37,772 nt of DNA from Pseudorhizobium endolithicum (GTDB lineage: Bacteria; Pseudomonadota; Alphaproteobacteria; Rhizobiales; Rhizobiaceae). The stretch lies in NCBI RefSeq assembly GCF_902153245.2, contig NZ_CABFWF030000014.1:453199-490970 (forward strand), written 5' to 3'. The notes beneath the pieces are model-generated. The model ran no database searches, was not told where the DNA came from, and worked only from the letters and a program-made list of their open reading frames with translations. The translations under genes and the position numbers were made by a program. Positions 1 through 8,834 of the stretch are shown here, one piece after another; position 1 is the stretch's first letter; each line of letters begins with the position of its first letter.

Positions 1-948
1 TGCGCATCATCCCTTCCCTGGGCGGCGTGGGATTGCGATAGCCGGTGACGCCGAGGATGTCCCGGTCCTCCAGCCCCTTGGGATGCCTGCCGTGGCATAG
101 CCGGCATCCAGGCCGACCGCGCCGACATCGAAGCCGAAGCGCTGCCTTTGCCGGTCGAGCCGCTCCAGATAGACGATACTGTCATGCACATTGGCCGGCG
201 TCACATGCGTATCGGTGATGATCGCATGGCGGCCGTCGACGGTGCGGTGATCGAGATAGAAGAAGCCCTTCGGCTTGCCGTCGCGCACCATGTAGCCCGC
301 CTCCGGGTCGGTGCGGCTGACCTTGGTTTCCTTCACCTGCGGCTCGCGCTCCTTTTCCTTCAACGGCTTCTGGCCATGGGCCGCCCGCTCGGCCTCGATC
401 GCCCGGTCGAGATCGGCCCAGTAATCCGCGCGCGATTTCCGCAGCATCGCCAGGTCGTACTTGCCCTTGTTGGCATTGGCCTTCAGATGCGTCGAATCCG
501 TATAGAGCACCGTGCCGTCGACCAGGCCTCGCGCGATCGCCTGTTCCACGATCGCATCGAAGACGTCCTGCGCCACCGACGTATCGTTGAAACGCCGGCG
601 CCGGTTCTGGGAAAGCGTCGAGGCATCGAAGACCGGATCGGTCAGCTTCATGCGCAGGAACCAGCGATAGGCGACATTCACCTCGATCTCGCGAACCAGC
701 TGGCGCTCCGAGCGGATGCCGAACAGGTAGCCGATGAACAGCGCCTTGAACATCAATGTCGGATCGAGCGGCGGGCGGCCGTTGTCGGCGCAGTAAAGGC
801 CGGCCACCCGATCATGGATGAAGGAAAAGTCGATCACCCTATCGATCTTGCGAAGCAGGTGATCCTTCGGCACCAGCCCATCGAGCGTCACCATCTCGAG
901 AGCTGTCTGTTCGGGAGCAGGTTTCTTCAACATGTCCCAGTGAATCAC
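1..948 (-). pseudogene. IS1182 family transposase, frameshifted and cut by window edge
   Basis: The N-terminal half is intact and typical: NGRPPLDP, FKALFIGYLFGIRSERQLVREIEVN, DASTLSQNRRRRF and YTDSTHLKANANKGK are family hallmarks, with DDE-type catalytic aspartates expected around TDST and later segments. After GLDAGYATAGI (about base 83) the frame gives a non-family tail ending in a stop at base 7. The next frame restores KGLEDRDILGVTGYRNP and PREGMMR to the window edge. A single missing base near 80-83 therefore breaks the gene. The start is either GTG at 948 or ATG at 933. Transposition by this copy would need a functional transposase from elsewhere. Confidence 0.8.
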
Positions 949-985
949 AAAACCCCCAGCCAGGCCAGGGGTTTGTCAGCAGTCT
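1..985. mobile_element. IS1182-like insertion sequence, one end (truncated by window edge)
   Basis: The stretch carries most of an IS1182-type transposase on the minus strand. Upstream of its start lies a terminal-looking sequence with an inverted repeat: AAACCCC at 950-956 pairs with GGGGTTT at 968-974, followed by TTTGTCAGCAGTCTGA. The outer boundary is placed near 985 by eye. The other end is outside the window, so target duplication cannot be checked. Confidence 0.7.
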
Positions 986-986
986 G

Positions 987-1010
987 AGGGCCTGGCGAAA
1001 GCCGGGCCCT
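987..1010 (+). terminator. Stem-loop with GAAA loop beside the IS end
   Basis: AGGGCCTGGC (987-996) pairs with GCCGGGCCCT (1001-1010) through ten pairs, one of them G-U, around a GAAA loop, followed by TTTGCGTTT. On the plus strand it looks like a weak intrinsic terminator and a GNRA hairpin. It lies between the IS end and the stop of the minus-strand NTPase gene, so which transcript it serves is unclear. Confidence 0.4.
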
Positions 1011-1057
1011 TTGCGTTTCGAAACCGGCGAAGCAGCGCTGCGCGGCCCGATCCACCG

Positions 1058-1588
1058 TCAGGTCGGCAGGTGGGTGAGAATGAAGTCCGCGCGCTCCTCC
1101 ACCGAGCATTTCGGCAGCAGGAGTGTTCGATATCCTAAGGCATTGTAGGCCTTGAGTAATCGATCGTATTCAGCGGCTGCACTTGCGAAATCGTGCTGCC
1201 GTTCGCCGTCGGATTGATAGATCTCGGGCCATGGCGGCGTCAGAAAGACGCTTCGATGATATCGGTGGGCCATTCCGAGTTCCGCCAGCACAGGCCGTCC
1301 GGTTGCATGTTCCAGGGCCGCGGCGGCGTCGACAAGGCCGCGGTCGAAGAAGACCCAGCCTTCGGCTGTCTGCATGTCCCTCCGGTCGCCGAGCGCCATG
1401 GCGAGCGCCCGCTCCGCGAAGGCGGCGAGATCGACCCACGGCAGGGCATGGCCATCGCTCCTCATCTCTTCCGCGACGATGCGACGGCCGGGTTCCGGTA
1501 CGACAGGGTGGCCGCGCCGCCGCAGGGCATCCAGCAAGGTGGATTTCCCGCCGCCGGAGCAGCCGGAAATGACGACGAAGTTCTCCAT
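1058..1588 (-). CDS. AAA family ATP/GTP-binding protein (AAA_28-like), 176 aa
   Basis: A small P-loop NTPase with Walker A GCSGGGKST at residues 9-17. A Walker B-like acidic stretch is WVFFDRGLVD, the arrangement seen in AAA_28/NadR-kinase-like proteins that often phosphorylate small molecules. The ATG at 1588 is chosen because CAGGAGCAATCC precedes it and the P-loop then falls right at the N-terminus. An upstream in-frame extension to 1849 has no family character. The protein looks cytosolic and has no signal peptide. It stands alone between an IS end and a 410-bp gap, so context gives no substrate. Confidence 0.75.
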   Translation of the reverse strand: MENFVVISGCSGGGKSTLLDALRRRGHPVVPEPGRRIVAEEMRSDGHALPWVDLAAFAERALAMALGDRRDMQTAEGWVFFDRGLVDAAAALEHATGRPVLAELGMAHRYHRSVFLTPPWPEIYQSDGERQHDFASAAAEYDRLLKAYNALGYRTLLLPKCSVEERADFILTHLPT

Positions 1589-1998
1589 GGATTGCTCCTG
1601 ACAGACAAGAATGGGCGGTATGGGTGAAACGTCACCGAAAAGCCGGGAAATCTTCGGTTGGCTTGTGAAGTCGGCTGGCCGCCCTGGGAAGGAAGTGTTC
1701 GATGGCGCAGGCGATCGGTTCCCCGGCCGGCTCAAGGGGCAGGCGAATCCCCGACTTCTGCCGCGAGTTGGCCGACCCGCATCTATATTACGGATCCTGG
1801 CAGGATTGTGCGCCAAGGACTTGCCGGGAGCTTGGTACGGCGGAAGCAAGGCGGCATCTTACTGTTGAGGGGTAAATAATCGCATAGCTCCCATTCATGT
1901 ATTTCGTTTCAATGCTTTCTAATAGATGCTATCGCTTCGGCAGTTATCCAACAGGCCGCAGAGAGTGAACACCCTGCACCCCGCTAGCGAGGCGCTTG
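1589..1998. other. Intergenic region between divergent genes
   Basis: This 410-bp gap separates the minus-strand NTPase from the plus-strand esterase. I see no convincing gene. Bases about 1850-1935 are noticeably AT-richer (TAAATAAT, TTTCAATGCTTTCTAATAG) and probably hold the esterase promoter. TAATAT near 1788-1793 could belong to a minus-strand promoter for the NTPase, but no well-spaced -35 box was found. Confidence 0.4.
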
Positions 1999-3192
1999 AT
2001 GGCAGTTGCACGCATCGATGGTTTTTCCGGTTCTGCCGCTCTTGCCAGGCTGATTGCCGCAGGAGCGTTTTTTATGGGCGCCAATGCCGCGCTCGCCGGT
2101 GGCTGCGGGCAGCCTATCCAGCCAGGCCGCCATGAGTTCAGCATCCAGTCGGCGGATGCCGTCCGCTCGGGCGTCTATTTCATTCCCTCTTCCTATGCCG
2201 GGACCGAGAAGGTGCCCGTCGTTTTCGATTTCCACGGCAGCCACAGCAATCCCCTCGGACAGCTGAGGCGCAGCTCCTGGGATCAGGTGGCCGAGAAGGA
2301 GGGCTTTATCGTCGTCGCGCTGCAGGGCAGCCTGCCTGGCGCATTCGACGGCACGCATGCCTGGAACGTGCCACTGGTCACGACGCAGGAAGGCGGGCTG
2401 GACGAGATCGCCTTCATCGGTGCAGCGGTCAGGACGATCGAGGAGACCGCCTGCATCGACCGCAGTCGCATCTACGCCTCCGGCTATTCCGGCGGTGGGC
2501 GCATGCTGTCGCAGTATATCTGCAGCGGTCGCGATGATTTCGCGGCGGCAGGCTTCGTGCATTCGCTGCGGGCAGGGGCTCCGGTCGAGGTGGACGGCCA
2601 ATGGAAGCCGGATGCCGCAACCTGCGCACCCGCCCGGCCGATGTCAATCATCGCCTTTGCAGGGGAGAAGGACGATGCCAACCCTTATGCCGGCGGCGGC
2701 AAGCCCTACTGGCAGTATGGCTTCAGCACCGCGCTCCAGCGCTGGAGCGAACTGAACGGCTGCACGGGGGACGCCGTTACCCGTACGGCAGGAGACGTGA
2801 CGCAGCGGCTGTACGACACCTGCAAGGCAGGTGCACGGATCGCTGCCTATTCCTACGCCAACGGCACGCATGCCTGGCCGAAGATCGCGCCCGCCGAAGG
2901 GGTGATGGCTGCGGCGTCCTCCTCCGCCTCTCAGGCCGGTATCGTTGAGGTCTCGTCGGCGGCCAGGGCGCCGGCCTTCGATCCGTCTGTTGATCCTGCG
3001 CCGCGGATGTGGGAATTCTTCCTGAAGGCGGACAAGGCGAATGTCGTGGCGGAGGCCTCGCCGGCCGTGATCAAGACTGGCACGGCTGTTGCTTCCGGCT
3101 GTGACGTGAGTGCAGGAGCGCAGGGGACAACGTGCAGCAGCCAGCCGAACGATCTGCGCCGCAGCGGGCAAGGGGTAAGGGACGCCTTGTAA
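1999..3192 (+). CDS. Secreted alpha/beta-hydrolase esterase, PHB depolymerase/LpqC-like (CE1-type)
   Basis: The first ~35 residues form a signal peptide (hydrophobic ALARLIAAGAFFMGANAALA, then a processed GGCGQP start). The body has the oxyanion-hole region VVFDFHGSHSNP, the nucleophile elbow GYSGGGRM, a likely acid in AGEKDDANPY and the catalytic histidine in NGTHAWP. This is the esterase_phb/LpqC arrangement that hydrolyses polyhydroxyalkanoates or feruloyl/acetyl esters outside the cytoplasm. The start is ATG 1999, immediately after an in-frame TTG. The last ~60 bases overlap the ureD GTG start in another frame, so the gene may be co-transcribed with urease. The ~60-residue Cys-containing tail after FFLKADK is not typical. 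Substrate is unknown. Confidence 0.75.
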   Translation: MAVARIDGFSGSAALARLIAAGAFFMGANAALAGGCGQPIQPGRHEFSIQSADAVRSGVYFIPSSYAGTEKVPVVFDFHGSHSNPLGQLRRSSWDQVAEKEGFIVVALQGSLPGAFDGTHAWNVPLVTTQEGGLDEIAFIGAAVRTIEETACIDRSRIYASGYSGGGRMLSQYICSGRDDFAAAGFVHSLRAGAPVEVDGQWKPDAATCAPARPMSIIAFAGEKDDANPYAGGGKPYWQYGFSTALQRWSELNGCTGDAVTRTAGDVTQRLYDTCKAGARIAAYSYANGTHAWPKIAPAEGVMAAASSSASQAGIVEVSSAARAPAFDPSVDPAPRMWEFFLKADKANVVAEASPAVIKTGTAVASGCDVSAGAQGTTCSSQPNDLRRSGQGVRDAL

Positions 3193-3953
3193 CCAAGCCG
3201 TTCGGCGGACGTACGCGCCTCGCTGAATTCTACCAGGAAGGCTGCGCAAAAATCCGCCTTCCGCAGACATTTTCGCCCGATATGGAGGCGATCCTCATCA
3301 ATACGTCAGGGGGACTGACGGGCGGCGACGTGATCGAATGGTCGGTCGCCGCCTCTGATTCCACCCGGCTCACCGTGACGACGCAGGCGAACGAGAAGGT
3401 CTACAAGGCCTCGGCCGATACTGCCTCCGCGACGACGCAGATCACCGTCGGCCGGGACGCCAGCCTTCATTGGCTACCGCAGGAGACGATCCTCTTCGAC
3501 CATTCGGCGCTCAGCCGTCGGCTGGAGGTCGATCTTCACGAAACATCGGAATTCCTTGCCGTGGAAGCTGTCCTTATGGGCCGGCAGGCCATGGGCGAGC
3601 GGCTGTGCCGAGGGCTCTTCCGCGACCGCTGGCGTGTCCGCCGCGATGGTCGCCTGCTGCATGCGGAAGACATGCGGCTCGACGGCGAGATCGACGTTCT
3701 CGGCTCGCATGGGGCCACGCTTTGCGGCCATGCGGCCTTCGCTACCGTCCTCTATGTCGGGCCCTTGGCCGAGGCGATGATGCCGAAGGTGCGGGACGTT
3801 CTGGGCAACGCCAATGGCGGCGCCAGCCACTGGCAGGGCAAGCTCGTCATCCGGCTCATGGCGCCGAACGGCTTCGATCTCAGAAAAGTGCTGGTACCGG
3901 CAATTACCGTATTGCGAAACGGAGCGGCGGTGCCGAAGGTCTGGAACATTTGA
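3132..3953 (+). CDS. ureD: Urease accessory protein UreD (UreH)
   Basis: UreD scaffolds the UreABC apoenzyme and, with UreF and UreG, channels nickel into the active site. Family signatures are [46 protein letters not shown] and [13 protein letters not shown]. The 273-aa length is normal. The GTG start at 3132 is favoured because [14 protein letters not shown] is the usual UreD N-terminus, and no in-frame ATG exists before residue 51. This start lies inside the esterase gene and overlaps it by 61 bp. It is the first urease gene, with ureA 19 bp downstream. Confidence 0.95.
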   Translation: MQQPAERSAPQRARGKGRLVTKPFGGRTRLAEFYQEGCAKIRLPQTFSPDMEAILINTSGGLTGGDVIEWSVAASDSTRLTVTTQANEKVYKASADTASATTQITVGRDASLHWLPQETILFDHSALSRRLEVDLHETSEFLAVEAVLMGRQAMGERLCRGLFRDRWRVRRDGRLLHAEDMRLDGEIDVLGSHGATLCGHAAFATVLYVGPLAEAMMPKVRDVLGNANGGASHWQGKLVIRLMAPNGFDLRKVLVPAITVLRNGAAVPKVWNI

Positions 3954-3972
3954 CGATGAGTGCGAAACGATC

Positions 3973-4275
3973 ATGAACCTCACCCCAAGAGAAAAAGACA
4001 AGCTTCTGATCTCCATGGCCGCCACGGTGGCGCGCCGCCGCCTCGAGCGCGGCGTCAAGCTCAACCACCCGGAGGCGATCGCGCTGATCACCGACTTCGT
4101 CGTCGAAGGCGCCCGCGACGGGCGCTCGGTCGCGGATCTGATGGAGGCCGGAGCCCATGTCGTCACCCGCGCTCAGGTGATGGAAGGGGTCGCCGAGATG
4201 ATCCACGACGTGCAGGTGGAGGCGACCTTTCCGGACGGGACGAAGCTCGTTACCGTGCATGAACCTATACGTTAA
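3973..4275 (+). CDS. ureA: Urease gamma subunit UreA, 100 aa
   Basis: The smallest structural subunit of the nickel urease (urea to ammonia plus carbamate). [13 protein letters not shown] at the N-terminus, [18 protein letters not shown] and [20 protein letters not shown] are invariant family blocks, and 100 residues is the standard length. The ATG at 3973 is the canonical start. UreB begins 19 bp downstream behind GGGAGG. It acts in the cytoplasm in the (UreABC)3 assembly. Confidence 0.98.
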   Translation: MNLTPREKDKLLISMAATVARRRLERGVKLNHPEAIALITDFVVEGARDGRSVADLMEAGAHVVTRAQVMEGVAEMIHDVQVEATFPDGTKLVTVHEPIR

Positions 4276-4294
4276 CGGGTTGGGAGGCTCATTC

Positions 4295-4600
4295 ATGATC
4301 CCGGGTGAAGTCATTGTCGCTGCAGGTGAAATCGAACTCAATGCGGGTGCGCCGACCCTTACGGTCGAGGTGTCGAACACCGGTGACCGGCCGATCCAGG
4401 TCGGCAGCCACTACCACTTCTTCGAGACCAATGAAGGACTCTCCTTCGAGCGGGAGATGGCGCGCGGCATGCGGCTCGACATTCCCGCCGGCACTGCCGT
4501 CCGCTTCGAGCCGGGCCAGACACGGCAAGTGACGCTGATCCCGCTTTCGGGCGCACGTAGGGTCTACGGTTTCCAGCAGAAGATCATGGGAGCACTCTGA
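4295..4600 (+). CDS. ureB: Urease beta subunit UreB, 101 aa
   Basis: Non-catalytic urease subunit that contacts UreA and the alpha subunit. It opens with MIPGEV and carries [37 protein letters not shown] and GARRVYGFQ, the classical UreB blocks. The start at 4295 is set by the MIPGEV motif and a GGGAGG ribosome site, although the frame is open 12 codons further upstream into ureA. One base separates its stop from the following GFA-family gene. Confidence 0.98.
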   Translation: MIPGEVIVAAGEIELNAGAPTLTVEVSNTGDRPIQVGSHYHFFETNEGLSFEREMARGMRLDIPAGTAVRFEPGQTRQVTLIPLSGARRVYGFQQKIMGAL

Positions 4601-4601
4601 C

Positions 4602-4958
4602 ATGGCGACAAAACACTATCTCGGCAGCTGCCAGTGCGGCGCGGTTTCCTTCGAGGCCGATGCCGATCTCGACCAGACCGTGGTGTGCAACTGCTCGCGC
4701 TGCCAGCGCCTCGGTTCGGTGCTGACCTTTGTTCAGCGTGAGGAATTCACGCTGAAATCCGGCGAGAACAATCTTTCGGAATATCTCTTCAACAGCAAGA
4801 AGATCCACCATCAGTTCTGCAAGACCTGCGGTATCCAGAGCTTCGCCTTCGGCACGAAGCCTGACGGCTCGGCGATCGTTGCCCTGAACGTCAATTGCCT
4901 GGAGGGCGTCAATCCCCGGGAACTGTCGCCGCATGCGTTCGACGGCGCTTCCGCCTGA
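4602..4958 (+). CDS. GFA family (CENP-V/GFA domain) zinc-binding protein inside the urease operon
   Basis: 118-aa protein with the GFA zinc-site pattern: GSCQCGAVSFEA near the N-terminus (CxC), CNCSRCQRLG (CxCxxC) around residues 30-36, and FCKTCGIQSF (CxxC) around 73-79. Relatives bind zinc and some are annotated as glutathione-dependent formaldehyde-activating or S-(hydroxymethyl)glutathione proteins, though activity is rarely shown. It starts one base after the ureB stop, so it is co-transcribed and probably coupled. It has no known role in urease maturation. Function in this operon is unknown. Confidence 0.9.
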   Translation: MATKHYLGSCQCGAVSFEADADLDQTVVCNCSRCQRLGSVLTFVQREEFTLKSGENNLSEYLFNSKKIHHQFCKTCGIQSFAFGTKPDGSAIVALNVNCLEGVNPRELSPHAFDGASA

Positions 4959-4985
4959 GGTCGCGGTATGAAGGAGGTCTGTCTC

Positions 4986-5411
4986 ATGCGGAAATACTCG
5001 CTCGCATTCCTCCTCGTCGGCTGGACGCTCGCGACGGCTGCCCCGGTGCTGGCCGAGGATCAGCCGGACGTGGATTGCGAGAAGGCGATGACGCAGATGG
5101 AGATGACCTATTGCGCCGAGCAGGATTTCGCCGAAGCCGATGAGCGTCTGAATGCGCAGTACAAGGTGACGCGCCAGGCGATGAAGGATTGGGATGGGGA
5201 CGCGATGGATGGCCTGGGCAGTGCCGCGGAGGCGCTTCTGGCCTCGCAACGGGCCTGGCTCACCTTCCGCGACGCGCAATGCGCGTTCCATGGGTATCAG
5301 GCGCGCGGCGGAACCATGGAGCCGATGCTCATCTACGGCTGTCAGGCGGAACTTACGCGGCAGCGAACGCAGCAGCTGAAGGAACAGACGGATCTCATGA
5401 GCGGCAACTGA
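4986..5411 (+). CDS. LprI/DUF1311 family secreted protein inside the urease operon
   Basis: 141-aa exported protein: an N-terminal signal [25 protein letters not shown], then [39 protein letters not shown] and [14 protein letters not shown]. Four cysteines and the paired W-x-x-FRD-x-C block are typical of the DUF1311 fold, whose best-known member LprI inhibits lysozyme. The ATG at 4986 is chosen because AAGGAGG lies 8 bases upstream (4971-4977). It sits between the GFA gene and ureC. DUF1311 genes occur in urease operons of other rhizobia as far as I recall. A direct role in urease is unproven, and a periplasmic protein cannot touch cytoplasmic urease. Confidence 0.85.
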   Translation: MRKYSLAFLLVGWTLATAAPVLAEDQPDVDCEKAMTQMEMTYCAEQDFAEADERLNAQYKVTRQAMKDWDGDAMDGLGSAAEALLASQRAWLTFRDAQCAFHGYQARGGTMEPMLIYGCQAELTRQRTQQLKEQTDLMSGN

Positions 5412-5454
5412 CGCGCCCGGCTGTTTCAACTCATCCTTTTCAGAAGGTTCACCC

Positions 5455-7164
5455 ATGCCCCACAAGATGTCCCGCGCCGCCTATGCCTCCATGTTCGGAC
5501 CGACCTTCGGCGACAAGGTGCGGCTAGCCGATACCGAGCTCTTCATCGAGGTGGAGAATGATTTCACCACCTATGGCGAGGAGGTGAAATTCGGCGGCGG
5601 AAAGGTGATCCGCGACGGCATGGGGCAGAGCCAGGCGACGCGGGCCGAAGGGGCTGTCGACACCGTCATCACCAATGCGCTGATCGTCGATCATAGCGGC
5701 ATCTACAAGGCGGATATCGGCCTCAAGGACGGCCGTATCCATGCGATCGGCAAGGCGGGCAATCCGGATACGCAGCCGGGCGTGACGATCATTGTCGGCC
5801 CTTCAACGGAGGCGATCGCGGGCGAGGGCAAGATCCTGACGGCCGGCGGCATGGACGCCCATATCCACTACATCTGCCCGCAGCAGATCGAGGAAGCGCT
5901 GATGAGCGGCGTCACCTGCATGCTGGGCGGCGGCACCGGACCGGCACACGGTACGCTCGCCACGACCTGCACCGGCGCCTGGCATATCGAGCGGATGATC
6001 GAGAGCTTCGATGCCTTTCCGATGAACCTCGCCCTTGCCGGCAAGGGGAATGCATCCCTGCCGAAGCCGCTGGAGGAGATGATCCTGTCGGGGGCCTCCT
6101 CGCTGAAGCTGCATGAGGACTGGGGTACGACGCCGGCCGCCATCGACAACTGCCTTACGGTGGCGGACGAATACGACGTGCAGGTGATGATCCATACCGA
6201 CACGCTGAACGAATCCGGCTTCGTCGAGGATACCGTGTCCGCCATCAAGGGCCGCACCATCCACGCCTTCCACACGGAAGGGGCGGGCGGTGGCCACGCA
6301 CCGGACATCATCAAGGTCTGCGGCAAGCCCAACGTCATCCCGTCCTCCACCAACCCGACGCGACCCTATACGGTCAACACGCTCGCCGAACATCTCGACA
6401 TGCTGATGGTCTGCCATCACCTGTCGCCGTCCATCCCCGAGGACATCGCATTCGCCGAAAGCCGCATCCGCAAGGAGACGATCGCGGCGGAAGACATCCT
6501 GCACGATATCGGCGCCTTCTCGATCATCTCCTCCGACAGCCAGGCCATGGGCCGCGTCGGGGAAGTGGCGATCCGCACCTGGCAGACGGCCGACAAGATG
6601 AAGCGACAGCGCGGTCGGTTGAAGGAGGAAAAGGGCGAGAACGACAACTTCCGCGTCCGTCGCTACATCGCGAAATACACGATCAACCCGGCGATCGCCC
6701 ACGGCGTGTCCCACGAGATCGGGTCGGTGGAAGTCGGCAAGCGGGCGGATCTGGTCCTGTGGAGCCCTGCTTTCTTCGGCGTGAAGCCCGAAATGGTGCT
6801 GCTCGGCGGTTCCATCGCCGCTGCCCCGATGGGCGATCCGAACGCTTCCATTCCGACGCCGCAGCCGATGCACTACCGGCCGATGTTCGCCGCCTACGGC
6901 AAGCTCAGGACCAACTCGTCCGTCACCTTCGTCTCCCAGGCTTCGCTCGATGCCGGCCTTCCGCAGCGCCTCGGCGTGGCGAAGAAACTGGTGCCCGTCA
7001 GGAATGTCCGCGGCGGCATTTCCAAGGCGTCGATGATCCACAACTCGCTGACGCCTCATATCGAGGTCGATCCGGAGACCTACGAGGTTCGGGCAGACGG
7101 GGAACTGCTGACGTGCGAACCCGCCACCGTGCTGCCGATGGCGCAGCGCTATTTCCTGTTCTGA
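5455..7164 (+). CDS. ureC: Urease alpha (catalytic) subunit UreC, 569 aa
   Basis: Amidohydrolase-fold subunit that holds the dinickel centre. All ligands are in place: H136 and H138 ([10 protein letters not shown]), carbamylated K218 ([10 protein letters not shown]), H247, H273 and D361 (SSDSQAMGR). The flap Cys-His pair C320/H321 is in [13 protein letters not shown]. The N-terminus [25 protein letters not shown] and C-terminus AQRYFLF are canonical, so the protein is complete and should be active once loaded with nickel by UreDFG and UreE. It is separated from ureB by two non-urease genes. The next gene begins two bases after its stop. Confidence 0.99.
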   Translation: MPHKMSRAAYASMFGPTFGDKVRLADTELFIEVENDFTTYGEEVKFGGGKVIRDGMGQSQATRAEGAVDTVITNALIVDHSGIYKADIGLKDGRIHAIGKAGNPDTQPGVTIIVGPSTEAIAGEGKILTAGGMDAHIHYICPQQIEEALMSGVTCMLGGGTGPAHGTLATTCTGAWHIERMIESFDAFPMNLALAGKGNASLPKPLEEMILSGASSLKLHEDWGTTPAAIDNCLTVADEYDVQVMIHTDTLNESGFVEDTVSAIKGRTIHAFHTEGAGGGHAPDIIKVCGKPNVIPSSTNPTRPYTVNTLAEHLDMLMVCHHLSPSIPEDIAFAESRIRKETIAAEDILHDIGAFSIISSDSQAMGRVGEVAIRTWQTADKMKRQRGRLKEEKGENDNFRVRRYIAKYTINPAIAHGVSHEIGSVEVGKRADLVLWSPAFFGVKPEMVLLGGSIAAAPMGDPNASIPTPQPMHYRPMFAAYGKLRTNSSVTFVSQASLDAGLPQRLGVAKKLVPVRNVRGGISKASMIHNSLTPHIEVDPETYEVRADGELLTCEPATVLPMAQRYFLF

Positions 7165-7166
7165 CT

Positions 7167-7625
7167 ATGGCAAGGCCATCCGTTTCCGTGCGGCTTCTGA
7201 CGGCCCAGGATGGCCATCCCTGGTCGGAACTGCGCCATGCATTGTGGCCGGATCAATCGGCCGACGCGCACCTCGCCGAAATCCTGGAGATGCTGAGCGG
7301 GCAAAGCGGCGTGGGCTATGGTGCGTTTGGTCCGGACGGTGCACTCGTGGCTTTCGCGGAAGTCTCGATCCGTTCCTATGCCAACGGCTGTACGTCCACG
7401 CCGGTACCGTTCCTCGAAGGCATATTCGTCGAGGAGGGCAGTCGGCGGATGGGCATGGCCGGCCTGCTGCTGGCGCGGATCGAAGCAGATCTTCGGGAAA
7501 AGGGTTTTGTCGAGCTCTGTTCGGACGTCGAAATGCACAACACGCCGTCGCACCTGGCCCATCGGCACTGGGGATTCGTCGAGACCGAACGTGTCATTTA
7601 TTTCCGCAAGCCACTGGGGACATGA
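7167..7625 (+). CDS. GNAT acetyltransferase, AAC(6')-I-like, inside the urease operon
   Basis: 152-aa GCN5-type N-acetyltransferase. From memory of aminoglycoside 6'-N-acetyltransferases, it shares their whole layout: early ALWPD, then YANGCTSTPVPFLEGIFV (AAC(6')-I proteins have YVNGTQTSPVAFLEGIYV), the acetyl-CoA loop RRMGMAGLL, a CSDVEMHNTPSH block and the terminal GFVETERVIYFRK. The start ATG at 7167 is two bases after the ureC stop, with ureE 21 bases downstream, so it is transcribed with urease. The chromosomal setting suggests an intrinsic gene rather than a resistance cassette. Its natural substrate is unknown. Aminoglycoside acetylation is inferred from sequence likeness only. Confidence 0.85.
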   Translation: MARPSVSVRLLTAQDGHPWSELRHALWPDQSADAHLAEILEMLSGQSGVGYGAFGPDGALVAFAEVSIRSYANGCTSTPVPFLEGIFVEEGSRRMGMAGLLLARIEADLREKGFVELCSDVEMHNTPSHLAHRHWGFVETERVIYFRKPLGT

Positions 7626-7646
7626 CCCTCGCTCAAGGATGACAAC

Positions 7647-8126
7647 ATGCAACGTATAACCGCCTTCCACCGCGCCGGCGTCATCGCCGATCCGCCGATC
7701 GATACGATCGCCCTGCCGCACGATCTCCGCCATCTCCGGCGCAAGGTGCTTCACCTCTCGAACGGCGAGATGGTGATGCTGGACCTCAAGGAGCCGGTGC
7801 TGCTGGCCGACGGCGACCGGTTGATCCTCGAGGACGGCACCAATGTCGCCATTGCTGCCGCCGCGGAGAAACTGTTCGAGATCCGGGCGCGCGATCGCCT
7901 GCATCTCACCGAACTCGCGTGGCATCTCGGCAATCGGCACCTTGCTGCGCAGATCGAGGAAGAGCGCATCCTGATCCTGCGCGATCATGTCATCCGCAAG
8001 ATGCTGGAAGGGCTCGGTGCGGCGGTCGCGGAGGTGGAAGAGCCCTTCCATCCCGTCCGCGGCGCCTACCACGCCCATGGCGGACACTCCCATGGCCCCG
8101 ACCATCATCACCCCTCCCACGACTGA
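7647..8126 (+). CDS. ureE: Urease accessory nickel metallochaperone UreE, 159 aa
   Basis: UreE binds Ni(II) and hands it to UreG during activation. The N-terminal domain contains [13 protein letters not shown] and the C-terminal domain the conserved [24 protein letters not shown], including the metal-binding histidine H98. The last ~20 residues form a histidine-rich tail ([15 protein letters not shown]) that can store extra nickel. It overlaps no neighbour; ureF starts two bases after its stop. Confidence 0.97.
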   Translation: MQRITAFHRAGVIADPPIDTIALPHDLRHLRRKVLHLSNGEMVMLDLKEPVLLADGDRLILEDGTNVAIAAAAEKLFEIRARDRLHLTELAWHLGNRHLAAQIEEERILILRDHVIRKMLEGLGAAVAEVEEPFHPVRGAYHAHGGHSHGPDHHHPSHD

Positions 8127-8128
8127 CC

Positions 8129-8800
8129 ATGGGTGAAGGCCTCCGGACACAGGCCCTGCTTCGCCTGATGGCGTGGATGTCACCGGCATTCCCGATCGGT
8201 GGCTTTGCCTGGTCGGGAGGGCTGGAGCGGGCGGTCCATGACGGGCTTGTCCGGGACGCGCCGGGGCTGCGCGCCTGGCTGGCCGCCGTCCTGCGGCACG
8301 GCAGCCTGTGGAACGACGCCATATTGTTTGCCGAGGCCTGGCGGCGGCATGACGACCACGAGGCGTTGCGGAACGCATCGGATCTTGGGCTCGCGCTGGC
8401 GGGTTCCGCCGAGCGGCATTTCGAGACGCTGTCGCTGGGGCAGGCTTTTGTCTCGGCGGCACATGCATGGCCGAACATGATCGTGGAGCGGCTGCCGAAG
8501 GAGGTTCCCTTCCCGATCGCCGTCGGGGCCGTCGCGGCCGCCCATGCGGTGCCTTTGCGGGAAGCGCTCGCCGTCTACCTGCATGCGGCACTGTCCCAGG
8601 CCGTGTCGGCAGGAATTCGTCTCGGCGCCTGCGGGCAGACAGAAGGGGTCGCGATCCTCGCCGCGCTGGAAGCGGAAGTGGTGGAGCTTGCCTCCCGCGC
8701 CTCGGGCTCCGGCCTGGATGATCTCGGCGCTGCTGGCATTCAGGCCGAGATCGCCTCGCTTCGCCACGAGACACAGAATTCGAGGCTTTTCCGCTCCTGA
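8129..8800 (+). CDS. ureF: Urease accessory protein UreF, 223 aa
   Basis: All-helical protein that with UreD positions UreG on apo-urease and acts as a fidelity factor for nickel insertion. [35 protein letters not shown]-type helices and [20 protein letters not shown] are characteristic, and 223 aa is the usual length. Start ATG 8129 lies two bases after the ureE stop. The frame is open upstream through ureE but that part has no family similarity. Confidence 0.96.
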   Translation: MGEGLRTQALLRLMAWMSPAFPIGGFAWSGGLERAVHDGLVRDAPGLRAWLAAVLRHGSLWNDAILFAEAWRRHDDHEALRNASDLGLALAGSAERHFETLSLGQAFVSAAHAWPNMIVERLPKEVPFPIAVGAVAAAHAVPLREALAVYLHAALSQAVSAGIRLGACGQTEGVAILAALEAEVVELASRASGSGLDDLGAAGIQAEIASLRHETQNSRLFRS

Positions 8801-8834
8801 GCGGCTGGCCCGTCGAACAGAAAGGACAGTGAGC

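Noticed and set aside
5803..7059. 418-codon open frame on the minus strand opposite ureC
   Set aside because: His/Arg/Asp-rich composition, no recognisable domain, and fully antisense to an unmistakable ureC; a GC-driven shadow.
7647..8126. Histidine-rich 3' end of ureE as an unusual feature
   Set aside because: His-rich tails are common in UreE and need no special explanation.
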